Shown one piece after another: positions 1-5,896 of a DNA stretch of 5,921 bases; position 1 is the first letter of the stretch; every line of letters starts with the position of its first letter. This DNA is from Deltaproteobacteria bacterium (lineage in GTDB: Bacteria; Desulfobacterota; Desulfomonilia; UBA1062), in NCBI GenBank assembly GCA_023230665.1, contig JALNWY010000181.1, positions 1-5,921 on the forward strand, read 5' to 3'. Made by a program: the position numbers and the translations under genes. Below the pieces are notes generated by a model. That model saw only the letters and a program-made list of their open reading frames with translations. It was not told the origin of the DNA and searched no databases.

Positions 1-186
1 CGGCTGCCACCCCCCCTCAAGATCAATGATCGACAACCTGGCATGGGCCAGGCCCGCTCTCTCAGAGATGTAAAAACCAAAACCGTCCGGCCCCCGATGC
101 CGCACGGCATAAATCATCCGTTCGAGCACGGATCGCTCGGGATGTCTGTCGGTACTGATAGCGAATACTCCGGCAATGCCGCACAT
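1..186 (-). CDS. asnB: Asparagine synthase (glutamine-hydrolysing)-type amidotransferase, N-terminal 62 residues, cut by window edge
   Basis: Partial gene; the C-terminal remainder lies beyond base 1. Translating from ATG at 186 gives a protein that opens MCGIAGVFAI, the signature of class II glutamine amidotransferases, in which Cys2 becomes the N-terminal nucleophile after Met removal; this fixes the start. HRGPDGFGFY (residues 30-39) and LAHARLSIIDLEGGWQP (46-62) match the conserved glutamine-binding HRGPDG and RLSIIDL..G.QP segments. Full-length relatives are roughly 600 residues with a C-terminal ATP-dependent synthetase domain, not visible here. Known chemistry is glutamine hydrolysis with ammonia transfer to an adenylated carboxylate such as aspartate. 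It is the last visible gene of the minus-strand operon, 38 nt after the GT2 stop, with only a weak purine-rich stretch as ribosome site. Homologues in exopolysaccharide loci are often annotated as exosortase-associated amidotransferases, so the substrate may be a sugar acid or another carboxylate and not aspartate. The family call is firm; the symbol is tentative. Confidence 0.88.
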   Translation of the reverse strand, partial: MCGIAGVFAISTDRHPERSVLERMIYAVRHRGPDGFGFYISERAGLAHARLSIIDLEGGWQP

Positions 187-224
187 ATGGAAATGATCTC
201 TATCTGTTGATTTTTTACGGCGCG

Positions 225-1382
225 TCAGCGCTGCGAAGGGGTCCAGAGCACTATTCGTTCGCCTTTCAGATATTTCCACCAGGCAATAAGTATTGCAGCA
301 TTCACGATGAGAAAAAATGTGGGAATTTTAAAAATTCCGTGCAGTTTCTCAGTTTTCCAGCCAACAATGCCCATGCCGTAAAAAAACATTTGTCCGAAAA
401 AGAGGACTTGGAACAATAAAGAGTCAAAGGCAAGAATCAGGTTCGTCGCAAAGGCGACGGCAAGAAAAAAGGGAACCAGCCAGCGCAGTAATTTGTGACA
501 GAAGAACTGGTAGGCAAATAATCCGTACGCCAGGGGATTCAGCAAATCCGTGTGAGTCCAGAATACGGTCAATCCCCTGAGGACGGTTCGGATTTTTCTG
601 TCAAACTCTCTTTTTTTATCAGTCAAATTCATGTAGTAACCTACAGAAAGGGGATCCGCCACTCCTCGCAGCCCTTGTTTGACACTGTTCAGCAGGGTGC
701 GGAAATCACTCTGCACATCTCCTGCAAAATCCAGGCACACTTTTTTCCGGGCGGCAAAAAAGGAACCGCTCAGGCCCACCAGGGAGTTGACGCTGGACTC
801 AAGCCGCCGCAGCCACATTTCATACCGTACATAAAACCCTTCCCCAGAGGGTTTCCCGTCCCGGTCAAGTAATTTATCCTCGCTGCTGACGCATCCCACA
901 GAGGGATCGGCAAAATTGGCAGCAATTTTTTTCAGCCCGTCAGGATCAATCATGGTTGCCACATCGGAAAACACGAGAATATCACCTTCTGCACGGGCCA
1001 CGGCTTCTTTCTGGGCGTTTTCCTTGCCGCCTCGATTTTTTACTTCCAACAATTCAACACCCTGCCGGGCAAATGAATTGACGATATTGTTCGTTCCATC
1101 GGTAGAGCCGTCGGAAGCAACAATGATCTGCAGTTTTTCCCGCGGATAAACAAGCTTAAGAGAATTGTCCAATTTTTCCTTTATGCGTTTCTCTTCATTG
1201 AAGGCAGTTATGATAAAGGAAATATGAGGGGTGATTTCTTCGCGCTGAACAGGCTTCCTTTTGAATGCCCTGAGGCAAAGCAGTGAAACGGGGTAGCCGA
1301 AGTAGGCATAAAAAGTGGCGAAGAGAGCCGCAAGAAAAAGAAACAATATCAACAAGTGGTTTCTCCCGGTTGTTTCATGCAA
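225..1382 (-). CDS. Membrane-bound family 2 glycosyltransferase (cellulose-synthase-like, GT-A fold)
   Basis: 385 residues. A hydrophobic N-terminal helix (about 9-31) precedes a cytoplasmic GT-A domain. ISFIITAFNEE (54-64) is the nucleotide-binding strand, ASDGSTDGT (89-97) the second donor motif and FSDVAT (138-143) sits at the DXD-type metal site, with Asp140 but Val in place of the usual third-position residue. GLSGSFFAAR (203-212) and SDF (225-227), the likely catalytic-base region, follow. Hydrophobic helices lie at about 301-319, 322-342 and 353-371, and the tail LWTPSQR resembles the W.P..R end of many such enzymes. The expected role is transfer of a sugar from a nucleotide donor to a lipid-linked or growing polysaccharide at the inner membrane; the sugar cannot be read from sequence. 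The start shown is TTG, 4 nt after the GT4 stop and without a Shine-Dalgarno. An in-frame TTG at 1355 has GGGAG seven bases upstream and would give 376 residues still containing the first helix; it may be the true start. Confidence 0.9.
   Translation of the reverse strand: MHETTGRNHLLILFLFLAALFATFYAYFGYPVSLLCLRAFKRKPVQREEITPHISFIITAFNEEKRIKEKLDNSLKLVYPREKLQIIVASDGSTDGTNNIVNSFARQGVELLEVKNRGGKENAQKEAVARAEGDILVFSDVATMIDPDGLKKIAANFADPSVGCVSSEDKLLDRDGKPSGEGFYVRYEMWLRRLESSVNSLVGLSGSFFAARKKVCLDFAGDVQSDFRTLLNSVKQGLRGVADPLSVGYYMNLTDKKREFDRKIRTVLRGLTVFWTHTDLLNPLAYGLFAYQFFCHKLLRWLVPFFLAVAFATNLILAFDSLLFQVLFFGQMFFYGMGIVGWKTEKLHGIFKIPTFFLIVNAAILIAWWKYLKGERIVLWTPSQR
1363..1367 (-). promoter_or_regulatory. 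Candidate ribosome binding site for an internal TTG start of the GT2 gene
   Basis: GGGAG on the minus strand, seven bases before an in-frame TTG at 1355. The longer TTG start at 1382 lacks any comparable site, so translation may begin at 1355 and yield a 376-residue protein beginning MLILFLFLAALF. Confidence 0.45.
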
Positions 1383-1386
1383 TGCG

Positions 1387-2487
1387 TCAGGCCCGTGCGC
1401 TCAATATCTTTTCGTACAGGCTGTAATATCCGTCGCACATCGCCTCACTGGAAAAAGATTGAACAATCCGTTGCCTGGCCGCGGAGGACATTCTGGATCG
1501 TAATAAAACATCATTGGAGAGAAGAATGCATTTATCCGCAAAAACTTCCGGATCCCGATTACTCACCAGGAATCCCTGGAAGCTGTCAGTCACTATTTCC
1601 GGAAAACCTCCCACCCTGGGAGCTATGACCGGCAACCCGTGACTCATGGCCTCCAGGACACTCATGGGAATTCCCTCGTGGACGGAAGTGTTGATGTACA
1701 GGTCAAGTTTTTGATAAAAAGAAGCCATGTCGTCCACATGTCCAAGCAGAGTAAATCTTTTTTCCAATCCAAGCTGCCCTATTTTCTCAATGAGTTTCTC
1801 TTTCATGGGCCCTTCGCCGGCGAGAAGAAAATCAACGGTGTCGCATTTTTTTTCCGCTTTTGCGGCAATGTCGACGAGCAGGTCATAATCTTTTACCGGA
1901 AAGAGGCGGCCTGCAGAGCCGATAACAAGCCGCCCATGATGCGGCCGGATGGTGGACGGAGGAACGGCGATGCCGTTATAAATCACAGTTATTTTTTTTT
2001 GATCAAAACCATGATTGACCACCATGGAGGTTTTCATCTCTTCAGAAACGGCAACAACGGAATGAAAATATCGTGACAGCAGCTTGAAGTTCAGTGAACA
2101 TATCATGCGGAATTTGAATGAACGGCGAACCTGCGTATTCTCAGGCATGCCGTGCTGGGTAGAAATCAGTTGCCGGCCTTGGAAACCTCTTGATGCTAGA
2201 TAGCTTAATAGATTTTCCTTGTAGCGATGTGAATGGATTATCTCCGGGCGTATCGTTCGTACAATCTGACGGAAATTTTTAAGAAGTGATGCGAATGACC
2301 TGGTTCTTTCGTCCAGGATAAATACATTGACGCCGAGGGATTGGACATCCCTCGCCAGCTTCCCGTTATTCAAAAAGACAGCAGTTATCGCGCAATTGTC
2401 CATTCTGCGCAACCCCTTGATAAGCTGGTAGATAACTGCTTCGGCGCCTGCCCAGAGGTCCCCAGACGCGATCTGCAAAACATTCAC
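1387..2487 (-). CDS. Family 4 glycosyltransferase (GT-B fold)
   Basis: 366 residues, a usual length for GT4. The N-terminal half holds MNVLQIASGDLWAGAE (1-16), the G.GGAE-like loop near the acceptor site, and IHSHRYKENLLSYLA (84-98). The C-terminal donor domain shows VIYNGI (168-173), SAGRLFPVKD (191-200) with phosphate-binding Arg/Lys, LLAGEGP (221-227), LGH (248-250) and the EX7E motif EGIPMSVLE (271-279), then GLPVIAP and GG.PEIV. No signal peptide or membrane helix is seen, so it should be cytosolic or membrane-associated. It transfers a nucleotide-activated sugar with retention of configuration, as known for the family; donor and acceptor are unknown. The start is GTG, supported by GGGGAG eight bases upstream. 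It lies 31 nt after the deacetylase stop and 4 nt before the GT2, so translational coupling with the GT2 is likely. Confidence 0.93.
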   Translation of the reverse strand: MNVLQIASGDLWAGAEAVIYQLIKGLRRMDNCAITAVFLNNGKLARDVQSLGVNVFILDERTRSFASLLKNFRQIVRTIRPEIIHSHRYKENLLSYLASRGFQGRQLISTQHGMPENTQVRRSFKFRMICSLNFKLLSRYFHSVVAVSEEMKTSMVVNHGFDQKKITVIYNGIAVPPSTIRPHHGRLVIGSAGRLFPVKDYDLLVDIAAKAEKKCDTVDFLLAGEGPMKEKLIEKIGQLGLEKRFTLLGHVDDMASFYQKLDLYINTSVHEGIPMSVLEAMSHGLPVIAPRVGGFPEIVTDSFQGFLVSNRDPEVFADKCILLSNDVLLRSRMSSAARQRIVQSFSSEAMCDGYYSLYEKILSARA

Positions 2488-2495
2488 TCTGAATG

Positions 2496-2501
2496 CTCCC
2501 C
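2496..2501 (-). promoter_or_regulatory. Ribosome binding site of the GT4 gene
   Basis: GGGGAG on the minus strand, eight bases before the GTG at 2487, within the 31-nt gap after the deacetylase stop. It supports the GTG start of the GT4 gene. Confidence 0.7.
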
Positions 2502-2518
2502 GTTCCCTGGAAGTAAAT

Positions 2519-3547
2519 TTATAACAATTTCAGAAATCTGTATAAAAGTAATGATGAAGATGAAGAGATGTCCTGGTGCAGGCCGATCCGTTTAAGAGTG
2601 AATAAATTCATATTTTTGCTGACCCATCCACAATCTGTCGTAACAGATAACTTATAGCCGGTACGCATGACCAACTCTCTAATCTTTCGGTTATAATTGC
2701 CGTTGGGATAGCAAAAAGCGATAAACTCGGGATCAACAGCTCCCTCTGCCACCAGTTTGTCTTTTGATGCCTCAAGTTCATAAATAATATCCGTATCGTT
2801 AAGTTTCGTCAGAATTGCATGGTTTACGGTGTGAGATCCAAACGAAACCAGTTCAGTCTTCGCCATGCCGCGCACTTCGTCCCAATTCAAAAACGACCTG
2901 GGAAGATTGATTTCCTGTATGCCCAATAATGTGGAAAGTTCCTTTAGAATATGTTCAATCTCAAGGTAATCATAGTTTTTTAACAGTTGAACCGATTGTT
3001 CAAACTTTTGTGCAAAGGAGCCCCGCAGTCCTGCCATTTTATTGAATAAGGGATTCTTGAAAGTTATGCTGCTGTTTCCGGAATGCATTGAAGAGAGCAA
3101 GTGGGCCAGCCGATCTGTCCAGAAAATCTTTTCACTGCCGATAAATGATGTCGGCAGGAAAACAGTGGAGGGGGTTTTATGCTTTTTCAGGATGGGAAAA
3201 GCATACACGAAGAAATCAACCCACCCGTCGTCAAAGGTAATCGCACAAAACGGCTTATCATTGGTGTTTCTTTCTTCCCCTTTCAAGCAAGAGTAGAGAT
3301 CGCGCAGGGAGACAATCTCAAAGTTGTCTTTTAGGCAAGCAACATGCTTCGCGAATGTATCATCCGTAACGTACATTCCCGGCTCGATAAGCCTTGTAAT
3401 CTTATCTTTGGACAGAACGCGATGATACGTCAGGATTATTCCATGATCCAGAGGAACTGCATGTAACTTGGACTGCAATATTTTAAAATGATATTGCGTT
3501 GCAGCAAGTATTTTTTTTATGAGGATTCCTGTGGATATCATTTGCAC
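2519..3547 (-). CDS. Polysaccharide deacetylase family protein (NodB homology, CE4)
   Basis: 342 residues. Motifs run in CE4 order: ILTYHRV (38-44), motif 1 ITFDDG (103-108) with catalytic Asp106 and metal-binding Asp107, motif 2 SHTVNH (238-243) supplying metal ligands His239 and His243, and motif 3 FCYPNGNYN (278-286). A block of about 125 residues separates motifs 1 and 2; part of it, with IFWTDRLAHLL (141-151), looks like an insert larger than in short chitin deacetylase-like members. The family removes N- or O-acetyl groups from glycans using a divalent metal; here the likely substrate is the polysaccharide made by this locus. No clear signal peptide is visible: the N terminus has a short basic and hydrophobic stretch only, so location is uncertain. 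The start shown is GTG, just after an in-frame TGA; an ATG two codons later (3541) is equally possible and neither has a clear Shine-Dalgarno. It is the first gene of the minus-strand operon. Confidence 0.9.
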   Translation of the reverse strand: MQMISTGILIKKILAATQYHFKILQSKLHAVPLDHGIILTYHRVLSKDKITRLIEPGMYVTDDTFAKHVACLKDNFEIVSLRDLYSCLKGEERNTNDKPFCAITFDDGWVDFFVYAFPILKKHKTPSTVFLPTSFIGSEKIFWTDRLAHLLSSMHSGNSSITFKNPLFNKMAGLRGSFAQKFEQSVQLLKNYDYLEIEHILKELSTLLGIQEINLPRSFLNWDEVRGMAKTELVSFGSHTVNHAILTKLNDTDIIYELEASKDKLVAEGAVDPEFIAFCYPNGNYNRKIRELVMRTGYKLSVTTDCGWVSKNMNLFTLKRIGLHQDISSSSSLLLYRFLKLL

Positions 3548-3879
3548 GATTCACAATATACTCAATTTTCATTCTAGCTTATTCTGATTTAAATTTGCTG
3601 AGGATTGGTGGTAACCAGATAGCAGTTTGCGTTTGTTGAGAAGATGGATGGAACCTCGATAATAGTTTTGAAGATCAGGTAAGTTCACTACCTTTTTGTG
3701 TGAAGATAATTTTTAAATCATAAACCATTTTTTTAAAAAATGAAAAATATTGCACCTATAGGGAATTGATATTTTTGTTGCCCTGAATCGGAGGTTATTG
3801 CGCAGCGCCTTTCAGTCAGCCGGAATTTTGATTTTTGCTGCGGGTCAAGTATCCATCGTAAACAGGTGAAATTGAGAAT

Positions 3880-3914
3880 TTGACACCGGGAATAAAATTT
3901 CCTTATGCTATAAT
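3880..3914 (+). promoter_or_regulatory. Sigma70-type promoter with extended -10
   Basis: TGCTATAAT at 3906-3914 is a perfect extended -10 (TG, one base, TATAAT). A consensus -35, TTGACA, sits at 3880-3885, but its 23-bp spacing to TATAAT is too long for normal joint use. With an 18-bp spacer the same -35 would pair with TATGCT (3904-3909), a 4/6 match, so two overlapping -10 choices exist. Transcription would start near 3920, leaving a leader of about 27 nt before the TTG start. It drives the chimeric ORF. Inferred from sequence only. Confidence 0.7.
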
Positions 3915-3933
3915 GTATGGAAGGAAATTATAC

Positions 3934-3940
3934 AAAGGAG
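3934..3940 (+). promoter_or_regulatory. Ribosome binding site of the plus-strand ORF
   Basis: AAAGGAG lies seven bases upstream of TTG at 3948. This strong match at ideal spacing decides the TTG start, which no nearby in-frame ATG or GTG rivals, and the encoded protein then begins 14 residues before the first GT2 strand, as expected for the family. Confidence 0.8.
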
Positions 3941-3947
3941 TTTCCCG

Positions 3948-4331
3948 TTGAGCAATCTTAAGGAAAAGCCGCTTCAGGACAAAAGTGTTTCAATAGTGGT
4001 CCCCGTTTACAACGGCGAAAAAACCCTGGCTGAACTTGCTGACAGAGTAGACCGGACCATGCGTCCCCTCATCAAGGCCTTTGAGATTATTTATGTCAAT
4101 GACGGCAGTCGGGATAACAGTTGGAATGTCATTCAGGAACTGGCGGAGCAAAGAACATTCGTCCGCGGGTTTAATCTGATGACCAATTACGGGCAGCATA
4201 ACGCATTGTTTGCCGGTATTCAGGAAGCGCGGTTCGAAATCATTGTAACAATGGATGATGATCTGCAGCACCCGCCCGAAGAGATTCCCAAATTATTGAA
4301 TATGTTGTGCAGCGGTTATGATGTGGTATAC
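3948..4331 (+). pseudogene. Truncated DPM1/ArnC/GtrB-like glycosyltransferase (N-terminal half only)
   Basis: These codons, with their own promoter and ribosome site, encode only the nucleotide-sugar binding half of a polyprenyl-phosphate-sugar-synthase-like GT2. The intact family adds a sugar from a nucleotide donor to a polyprenyl phosphate or glycan at the inner membrane. Similarity stops right after the conserved YDVVYG strand, where family members continue with a basic acceptor loop and then helices. It should have no transferase activity. Base composition matches the neighbouring polysaccharide genes, so this half belongs to the locus. Confidence 0.65.
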
Positions 4332-5798
4332 GGCCGGCCGGACGGCAGCTACTGGGAGCGGTTCCCCGACTCCCATACCCCGGCCTGGTATTCGCCGATG
4401 GGGGCCAAGCCAGACCCGGCGGTGGACCGCGAGTATTTCATCACCAATCCGGATCCGGACTACAACCACTTCGGCATGGTGGGGACCTGGTACCGCACGG
4501 CGATCACGTTGGAAAACACCGGCGGCGCCCTGGGGCTCGATTACCGCTACACGAACCCCGGTTCCGGCAGCAGGAAGGCGATTTTCACTTTTTATGTCAG
4601 GGATGCGGGGATGTACGCGGTGCTGGCGACATGGCAGGCGCAGCCGCAGAATGCCAGCAACGCGCAATTCACCATCAACCATTCCGGTTTCTACGGCGGT
4701 CCGTCGCCGACGGTGGTGGAGGTGGACCAGCGGGTCACCAGCCCGTATCTGATCAATCAACTGGGCGCCTTCTATTTCACCCCCGGCACGAACACGATTG
4801 AATTGAGCGACCTGGCAAACGGGGTGGTGGTGGCCGACCTGGTGGCGCTGATGCCGCTTGGCAACCCGTCGTCCCTGCTGCGGGCGGAATTCGGGGCCGA
4901 TGTCGTTGCCGGGTCTGGTCCGCTGGCCGTGCAGTTCACCGACGCAAGCTTCACGTACGGCGACGGCGCGCTCTTTCTGGAAGACCCGGCCATCGCCGCC
5001 TGGGAATGGGACTTCGGCGACGGGACGACCAGCGGCGAGCAGAACCCGCTGCACACCTACGCCGAGCCGGGGCTCTATACGGTCAGCCTGACGATAACGG
5101 ACGAGGGTGGGGCCCAGTCAACGGAGACCAGGGAAGAGTTCATCGCCGTTGACACTCCGCCCGCCCTGCAGGCCGAGTTCATGGCGGACACCCTTTACGG
5201 TTCCACCCAGACCCTGGTCCGGTTCCAGGATCAGAGTTCGGGCGAAATCGCCTCCTGGCACTGGGACTTCGGCGACGGGGTGACCAGCGCGGAGCGGAAT
5301 CCGCAGCATGTCTTCAGGTCGACCGGAACCTTCACGGTCACCCTGACCGTGACCGGGCCGTCGGGCAGCGACACCCGGGTCAAGGAGGACTACATCTATA
5401 ATATGACCCCCTGGCTCATTGTCGACAACACCTTCGAGTACAAGCCGCACTATTACTCGACCTACCGGGGCCGGGATATCGGCGTGGTGATCATGGACGC
5501 CTCCGGGATCAACCTCAAGTCCGAGGAGTTGAAATACTCCCGGTTCTTCTACAACTCCTGCTTCACCGGCAAGTACTTCCTGAATACGTTCAATCGGGGG
5601 GTGGTGTTCTTCACCCATGCCAATTCAAGGGAGCCGCGGCCGGAAGGGGTGTACATCCGGCGGTACCTGGAAGGGTACTCGGACGAGGAGATCAAGGGGT
5701 TCCTGAACGCCTTGAACTACGAGGAGGACGAGAATAGCGTCCAGTTCGGCCTTTATGATTACTATGACTTTACCAAGCCGCCGCCATCCATGAGATAG
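3948..5798 (+). CDS. Chimeric ORF: N-terminal half of a DPM1/ArnC-like GT2 fused to golvesin-like domain, two PKD domains and an unassigned C-terminal domain
   Basis: 616 residues from a TTG start. Residues 14-129 are a soluble GT2 start: VSIVVPVYNGE (14-24), YVNDGSRDNSW (49-59), NYGQHNALFAGI (80-91), TMDDDLQHPPEEIP (101-114) with the metal-binding Asp cluster, and YDVVYG (124-129). Relatives usually run past 300 residues with an acceptor half and C-terminal membrane helices; all of that is missing. From Arg130 the protein changes to a linker rich in Pro, Asp, Tyr and Trp, then a golvesin/xanthan-lyase-CBD-like beta domain (about 175-306). PKD repeats follow at about 311-400 and 407-486, with WDFGDGTTSGEQNP and WDFGDGVTSAERNP cores. 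A C-terminal domain (487-616) contains FYNSCFTGKYF and FFTHANS. GC rises from about 40-45% to about 62-72% at the switch. There is no signal peptide or membrane helix, so the outer-surface modules would stay in the cytosol. The ORF itself is certain; whether it is a natural fusion, a rearrangement product or a misjoin is open. Confidence 0.85.
   Translation: MSNLKEKPLQDKSVSIVVPVYNGEKTLAELADRVDRTMRPLIKAFEIIYVNDGSRDNSWNVIQELAEQRTFVRGFNLMTNYGQHNALFAGIQEARFEIIVTMDDDLQHPPEEIPKLLNMLCSGYDVVYGRPDGSYWERFPDSHTPAWYSPMGAKPDPAVDREYFITNPDPDYNHFGMVGTWYRTAITLENTGGALGLDYRYTNPGSGSRKAIFTFYVRDAGMYAVLATWQAQPQNASNAQFTINHSGFYGGPSPTVVEVDQRVTSPYLINQLGAFYFTPGTNTIELSDLANGVVVADLVALMPLGNPSSLLRAEFGADVVAGSGPLAVQFTDASFTYGDGALFLEDPAIAAWEWDFGDGTTSGEQNPLHTYAEPGLYTVSLTITDEGGAQSTETREEFIAVDTPPALQAEFMADTLYGSTQTLVRFQDQSSGEIASWHWDFGDGVTSAERNPQHVFRSTGTFTVTLTVTGPSGSDTRVKEDYIYNMTPWLIVDNTFEYKPHYYSTYRGRDIGVVIMDASGINLKSEELKYSRFFYNSCFTGKYFLNTFNRGVVFFTHANSREPRPEGVYIRRYLEGYSDEEIKGFLNALNYEEDENSVQFGLYDYYDFTKPPPSMR
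4326..4345 (+). other. Fusion junction between GT2 and secreted-protein sequence
   Basis: The change of protein family and of base composition meet here. The junction centres on GGCCGGCC at 4332-4339, a perfect 8-bp palindrome, within a 10-base run of pure G and C. The 60 bases before (4261-4320) are 45% GC; the 60 from 4321 are 67% despite starting with AT-rich bases. No terminal inverted repeats, target duplication or transposase were seen, so microhomology-type joining or an assembly artefact fits better than a transposon. Confidence 0.7.
4470..4865 (+). other. Golvesin / xanthan-lyase CBD-like domain coding segment
   Basis: Residues about 175-306 of the chimeric protein. The pattern is that of the golvesin C-terminal/Xly CBD-like family: GTWYR, then LGLDYRYTNPGSG, an alternating FTFYV.DAGMYAVLATW pair of strands, FTINHSGF, VEVDQR, LGAFYFTPGTNTIELSD and the closing ADLVALMP. 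These beta-sandwich modules occur in secreted lyases, amidases and adhesins and are thought to bind carbohydrate. Recognition is by pattern only, without a profile search. Confidence 0.7.
4878..5405 (+). other. Two tandem PKD domains
   Basis: Residues about 311-400 and 407-486. Each opens with an A.F.AD...GS....V.F.D.S strand pair, carries the hallmark WDFGDG turn (353-358 and 439-444), then NPLHTY or NPQHVF, and ends with Y/F TV.LT(I/V)T. The first copy has an insert of about ten residues (YGDGALFLEDP) before its WDFGDG. PKD modules are Ig-like, extracellular spacers or ligand-binding domains of secreted enzymes and surface proteins. Confidence 0.92.
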
Positions 5799-5821
5799 CA
5801 CAAATCTCGTCAGCGCATATC

Positions 5822-5866
5822 AACCCGGCAAGGCAATGCTCAACCGCATGCCTTGCCGGGTTATTT
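5822..5866 (+). terminator. Rho-independent terminator-like hairpin
   Basis: AACCCGGCAAGGCA (5822-5835) pairs perfectly with TGCCTTGCCGGGTT (5849-5862), a 14-bp stem around a 13-base loop, starting 23 bases after the stop of the chimeric ORF. The following tract (ATTTAT) is only moderately U-rich, so termination may be imperfect. An alternative fold extends the stem inward with ATGC/GCAT and a one-base bulge. Confidence 0.8.
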
Positions 5867-5873
5867 ATCAGAC

Positions 5874-5896
5874 AGGAGTTTAACCGCTAACCTCCT
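5874..5896. other. Small second hairpin downstream of the terminator
   Basis: AGGAG (5874-5878) can pair with CTCCT (5892-5896), then a T/C mismatch and TTA with TAA around a five-base loop. No U-tract follows. It may be incidental, or belong to the 5' region of whatever lies beyond the window. Confidence 0.3.

Larger units (their letters stand above)
3548..3947. other. Divergent intergenic region, 400 bp, AT-rich
   Basis: This stretch separates the minus-strand operon from the plus-strand chimeric ORF, so both 5' ends lie in it. It contains a convincing plus-strand promoter near its right end, a weak minus-strand -10 candidate (TAGAAT, complement of 3571-3576, about 25 bases before the deacetylase start), and a block at about 3705-3750 of long A and T tracts. 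That block includes a near-palindrome, CATTTTTTTAAAAAATG (3726-3742). No convincing gene, tRNA or small-RNA structure was seen. Confidence 0.7.

Noticed and set aside
1639..2076. Plus-strand ORF of 145 codons inside the GT4 gene
   Set aside because: Opposite a gene with full GT4 motifs including EX7E; no ribosome site or recognisable domain.
3585..3720. 9-bp inverted repeat TGATTTAAA (3585-3593) and TTTAAATCA (3712-3720)
   Set aside because: Arms are 118 bases apart and made of AT-rich sequence likely to recur by chance in this region.
3798..3869. Possible 23-codon ORF in the intergenic region, TTG start after GGAGG
   Set aside because: The GGAGG is only three bases from the TTG, too close for normal initiation, and the peptide shows nothing recognisable.
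4293..5054. Long minus-strand ORF of 253 codons opposite the golvesin/PKD region
   Set aside because: Arg-, Val- and His-rich translation without recognisable motifs; it is the antisense shadow of a high-GC coding region whose plus-strand product has clear domains.
5118..5618. Minus-strand ORF of 166 codons opposite the second PKD domain and C-terminal region
   Set aside because: Low-complexity Gly/Val/Pro-rich antisense shadow with no motif; the plus strand carries an evident PKD domain here.
4332..5798. Transposon or integron-cassette origin for the high-GC segment
   Set aside because: No terminal inverted repeats, target-site duplication, attC-like structure or recombinase gene was found at or near either edge.
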